From positions 434,001 to 498,000 of the forward strand of contig JAQSEB010000084.1 of NCBI GenBank assembly GCA_030063045.1: DNA of 64,000 nucleotides, read 5' to 3'. The first letter of the stretch is position 1; every line of letters starts with the position of its first letter. Below, in pieces: positions 61,351-64,000 of the stretch. This stretch comes from Pratylenchus scribneri (taxonomy: Eukaryota > Nematoda > Chromadorea > Rhabditida > Pratylenchidae). The translations under genes were made by a program, and so were the position numbers. The notes below the pieces were generated by a model, which was not told where the DNA came from, did not search any database, and saw only the letters and a list, made by a program, of their open reading frames with translations.

Positions 61351-61745
61351 TAATTTGGTGGTTTTTGAGCTGCCATTTTATTCCCCATTCATTTTCAATT
61401 TCATTAGAATAATTTGGTGGTTTTTGAGCTGCCATTTTATTCTTCAACCATTTTCAATTCACATTTGAGTAATTTGGTGGTTTTTTAGCTGCCATTTTGC
61501 TCGCGCGCCTCATTTTCGTTTACATTTGAGTAATTTGGTATTTTTTAGCTGCCATTTTGCTCGCGCGCCTCACTTTCATTTGAGTAATTTGGTGGTCTTT
61601 TAGCTGCCATTTTGCTCGCGCGCCTCATTTTCATTCACATTTGAATAATCTGGTGGTTTTTGCACTGCCATTTTACTCGCGCGCCTCATCCATTCACAAT
61701 TAAAAAATTTTGGTGGTTTCTGTACTGCCATTTTATTCGCACGTC
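61351..61745 (+). repeat. Tandem repeat of 53-62 bp, seven copies
   Basis: Units start with TAATTTGGTGGTTTTT and continue GCTGCCATTTT; starts are at about 61351, 61410, 61470, 61531, 61584, 61646 and 61706. Middle copies carry GCTCGCGCGCCTCA, while the first two have AT-rich sequence at that place. No open frame spans the array. It lies in the internal leader of the putative element. Confidence 0.85.
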
Positions 61746-61949
61746 CATTTTCATTCTTCATTCATCTTCTGCTGAGCCAAACATATCAACACAATCACAT
61801 GGATTTTTGCCAAATTCAAAATTGCCGAAATTTGTAGGGACCCCAACAATTCATGATGGAATTGGAACGCCTGGCCGCAAAAATGGCCAACATCAGAGGA
61901 CATTGAGGAACCCGCAGTTCTGCGCAGCATCCTCACAAAGATGGCCGAA

Positions 61950-62518
61950 ACTTCACGCCACATTAGCAGGAGTGGAGGCCAAGTGGATCGAGACAGCAAA
62001 TGCCTGCTTCTCTCCACACATTCATCACATCCATTTTCGGATGCATCGGGTACAGCTTCAGGCCCCATTGACAGAAGCGAAGGCCCAGAGGATCGAGGCA
62101 ACAAATGCCACAGGCTATGCCTCTCCTCACTCATTCATCGCGTAACGTCAGTTACACGGGTACAACTTCAAGCCCCATTGGCAGAAGTGAAGGCCCAAAT
62201 GGATTGAGACAAAGGGCCTCAGGCCATGTCTCTCCACACATTCATCGCATCCATTTTCGGAACATTGGGTACAGCTTCATGCCCCATTGGCAGAAGCGAA
62301 GGCCCAGAGGATTGAGGCAACAAATGCCACAGGCTATGCCTCTCCTCACTCATTCATCGCATTTATCATGTAACGACAGTTACACGGGTACAACTTCAAG
62401 CCCCATTGGCAGAAGTGAAGGCCCAAATGGATTGAGACAAAGGGCCTCAGGCCATGTCTCTCCACACATTCATCGCATCCAATGCATACAACGTCGGATG
62501 CAGCGGGTACAGCTTCAT
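61950..62518 (+). repeat. Direct array of a roughly 110-bp repeat
   Basis: Landmark CCCCATTG occurs at 62063, 62173, 62282 and 62401 with a more diverged unit before them. Two unit types alternate (GGGTACAGCTTCA with CTCCTCACTCATTC, and GGGTACAACTTCA with CTCCACACATTC), making a dimer of about 220 bp. Short open frames run through it in several phases, but none has a recognisable protein character. Between 61746 and 61949 I see no gene or repeat. Confidence 0.75.
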
Positions 62519-63270
62519 GAGGCGAATGCCAATGAATGAGGCGAATGCCAATGATGAGGCGAATGCCAATGAATGAGGCGAATGCCAATGAATGCGGCGA
62601 ATGCCAATGAATGAGGCGAATGCCAATGATTGAGGCGAATGCCAATGATGAGGCGAATGCCAATGAATGAGGCGAATGCCATTGAATGAGGCGAATGCCA
62701 ATGATGAGGCGAATGCCAATGAATGAGGCGAATGCCAATGATGAGGCGAATGCCAATGAATGAGGCGAATGCCAATGAATGAGGCGAATGCCAATGAATG
62801 AGGCGAATGCCAATGAATGAGGCGAATGCCAATGATGAGGCGAATGCCAATGAATGAGGCGAATGCCAATGATGAGGCGAATGCCAATGATGAGGCGAAT
62901 GCCAATGAATGAGGCGAATGCCATTGAATGAGGCGAATGCCAATGATGAGGCGAATGCCAATGAATGAGGCGAATGCCAATGATGAGGCGAATGCCAATG
63001 AATGAGGCGAATGCCAATGAATGAGGCGAATGCCAATGAATGAGGCGAATGCCAATGATGAGGCGAATGCCAATGAATGAGGCGAATGCCAATGATGAGG
63101 CGAATGCCAATAAATGAGGCGAATGCCAATGAATGCGGCGAATGCCAATGAATGAGGCGAATGCCAATGAATGAGGCGAATACCAATGGATGAGGCGAAT
63201 GCCAATGGATGAGGCGAATGCCAATGGATGAGGCGAATGCCAATGATTGAGGCTTGTGCCATTGAATGAG
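62518..63270 (+). repeat. 18/19-bp minisatellite (about 39 copies)
   Basis: Units GAATGAGGCGAATGCCAAT (19 bp) are interspersed with an 18-bp form lacking one A. Single-base variants include GCGGCG, CATTGAATG and, near the right end, CAATGGATG. The repeat reads open for over 240 codons in all three minus-strand phases, which shows the openness is a composition effect and not a gene. It separates the direct and inverted 110-bp repeats. Confidence 0.92.
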
Positions 63271-63339
63271 GCTTTAAGCTTTTCCCGTTGCAATTGCCAT
63301 TGCAATGAATGAAAGTGTGGGGAAAAACATAGCCTGTGG

Positions 63340-64000
63340 CGTTTACTGTTTCAATCCTTTAGGCCTTTCTTCTGCCAAAGGGGCAGGAAGTTGTTCCCTT
63401 TGCAACTGAGGCATTTGCTGTCTCGATCCATTTGGGCTTTTGATTCCGCCAATGGGGCGTGAAACTCTGCCCTTTGCAACTGAAGTTGAACGAAATGTAT
63501 GTGATGAATGTGTGGAGAGAAGCATGGCCTGAGGCGTTGCTGTCTCGATCCACTTGGGCCTTTGATTCCGCCAATTTGACGTGAAGTCGTGCCCTTTGCA
63601 ACCGAAGTTGAATGAAATGCATGTGATGAATGTGTGGAGAGAAGCAAGGCCTGAGGCGTTTGCTCCATCGATCCAGAGGAGAGGCGTAGCCTGTGGCCTT
63701 TGAAGCCTCAATCCTTTTGGGTCTTAGCTTGTGCCAATGGGGCCTGGATCTGTACCCGCTGCATCCGAAGTTGTGCATTGGATGCGATGAATGTATGGAG
63801 AGACATGGACTGAGGCCCTTTGTCTCAATCCATTTGGGTCTTCACTTCTGCCAATGGGGCTTGAAGTTGTACCCGTGTAACTGACGTTACATGATAAATG
63901 CGATGAATGAGTGAGGAGAGGCATAGCCTTTGGCATTTGTTGTCTCGTTCCTCTGGGCCTTCGCTTCTCCCATGGGGCATGAAGCTGTACCCGCTGCATC
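63340..64000 (-). repeat. Inverted array of the roughly 110-bp repeat
   Basis: Read on the minus strand, this matches the direct array at 61950-62518: the same CCCCATTGGCAGAAG, GGATTGAG and CTCCACACATTCATC landmarks. Landmark positions on the plus strand are about 63377, 63449, 63569, 63735, 63853 and 63971. Minus-strand 64000-63742 aligns closely with plus-strand 62260-62518, making a long inverted repeat with a spacer of about 1.2 kb. The array continues past the window edge. Confidence 0.75.

Larger units (their letters stand above)
60466..64000 (+). mobile_element. Putative second LTR retroelement (5' part), plus strand
   Basis: Satellite ends abruptly at 60465 and a TGT...ACA segment of 812 bp follows, then a 3-bp spacer and an 18-nt tRNA-complementary site. 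This is the same arrangement (ACA, three bases, TGG) as in the BEL/Pao element. No gag or pol coding was found in the remaining 2.7 kb, which holds tandem and inverted repeats. It could be a non-autonomous element or the long leader of a large one whose genes lie past 64000. The superfamily is not determinable from this part. The alternative is ordinary repeat-rich flanking DNA with chance LTR-like signals. Confidence 0.55.

Noticed and set aside
61660..62539. Plus-strand open frames of 88-161 codons through the 110-bp repeats
   Set aside because: The frames overlap each other in different phases, follow the DNA repeat unit and have no domain character.
62346..63305. Minus-strand open frames of up to 319 codons with a His-Trp-His-Ser-Pro-His type repeat
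   Set aside because: They are translations of the 18/19-bp minisatellite. All three phases are open, and the mixed 18/19-bp units would shift the frame, so this is a composition effect.

Overview
The window is almost entirely repetitive DNA from an animal genome. No host gene, rRNA, tRNA or CRISPR array was found. An animal source is inferred from a BEL/Pao (Belpaoviridae-type) LTR retrotransposon, a lineage known from metazoans and not from plants or fungi. A nematode is my best guess from the AT-rich, lysine/asparagine-rich polyprotein, but nothing here proves it.

Layout: (1) 1-35289 is one uninterrupted, single-orientation array of a 37-bp satellite, about 950 copies. (2) 35290-42504 is a BEL/Pao element on the minus strand. 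It has a 5' LTR (42504-42139), a primer-binding site (42135-42118), a leader holding an ATG-less Arg/Gln/Pro-rich frame, and one long uninterrupted Gag-Pol reading frame (from 41530). The 3' end is missing: the frame runs straight into satellite DNA and stops there, with no 3' LTR. (3) 42505-60465 is more of the same satellite in the same orientation, about 485 copies. (4) From 60466 to the window end I infer a second LTR element on the plus strand. A TGT...ACA segment of 812 bp carries a late AATAAA and is followed 3 bp later by an 18-nt tRNA-complementary primer site. Its internal part, as far as visible, holds only tandem and inverted repeats: seven copies of a roughly 60-bp repeat, roughly 110-bp repeats in direct orientation, a roughly 19-bp minisatellite, then the 110-bp repeats inverted.

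The satellite has nested higher-order structure. A block of about 8.7-8.9 kb is tandemly duplicated, and three marker units repeat at exactly 8734 bp. Inside each copy a 592-bp block (16 units) is itself duplicated, so amplification happened in layers. From about 20 to 35 kb a different set of variants dominates. Because 37 is not a multiple of 3 and the unit contains stop codons, no long frame can exist in the 53 kb of satellite. The plus strand is strongly G-rich over C (about 15 G to 2 C per unit).

The two LTR elements have their 5' LTRs facing each other across the 18-kb right array and would be transcribed away from it. The most unusual protein feature is the roughly 350-residue C-terminal extension of the BEL/Pao polyprotein. 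It carries acidic and cysteine-rich stretches, a second zinc knuckle resembling the first Gag knuckle, and a coiled coil.
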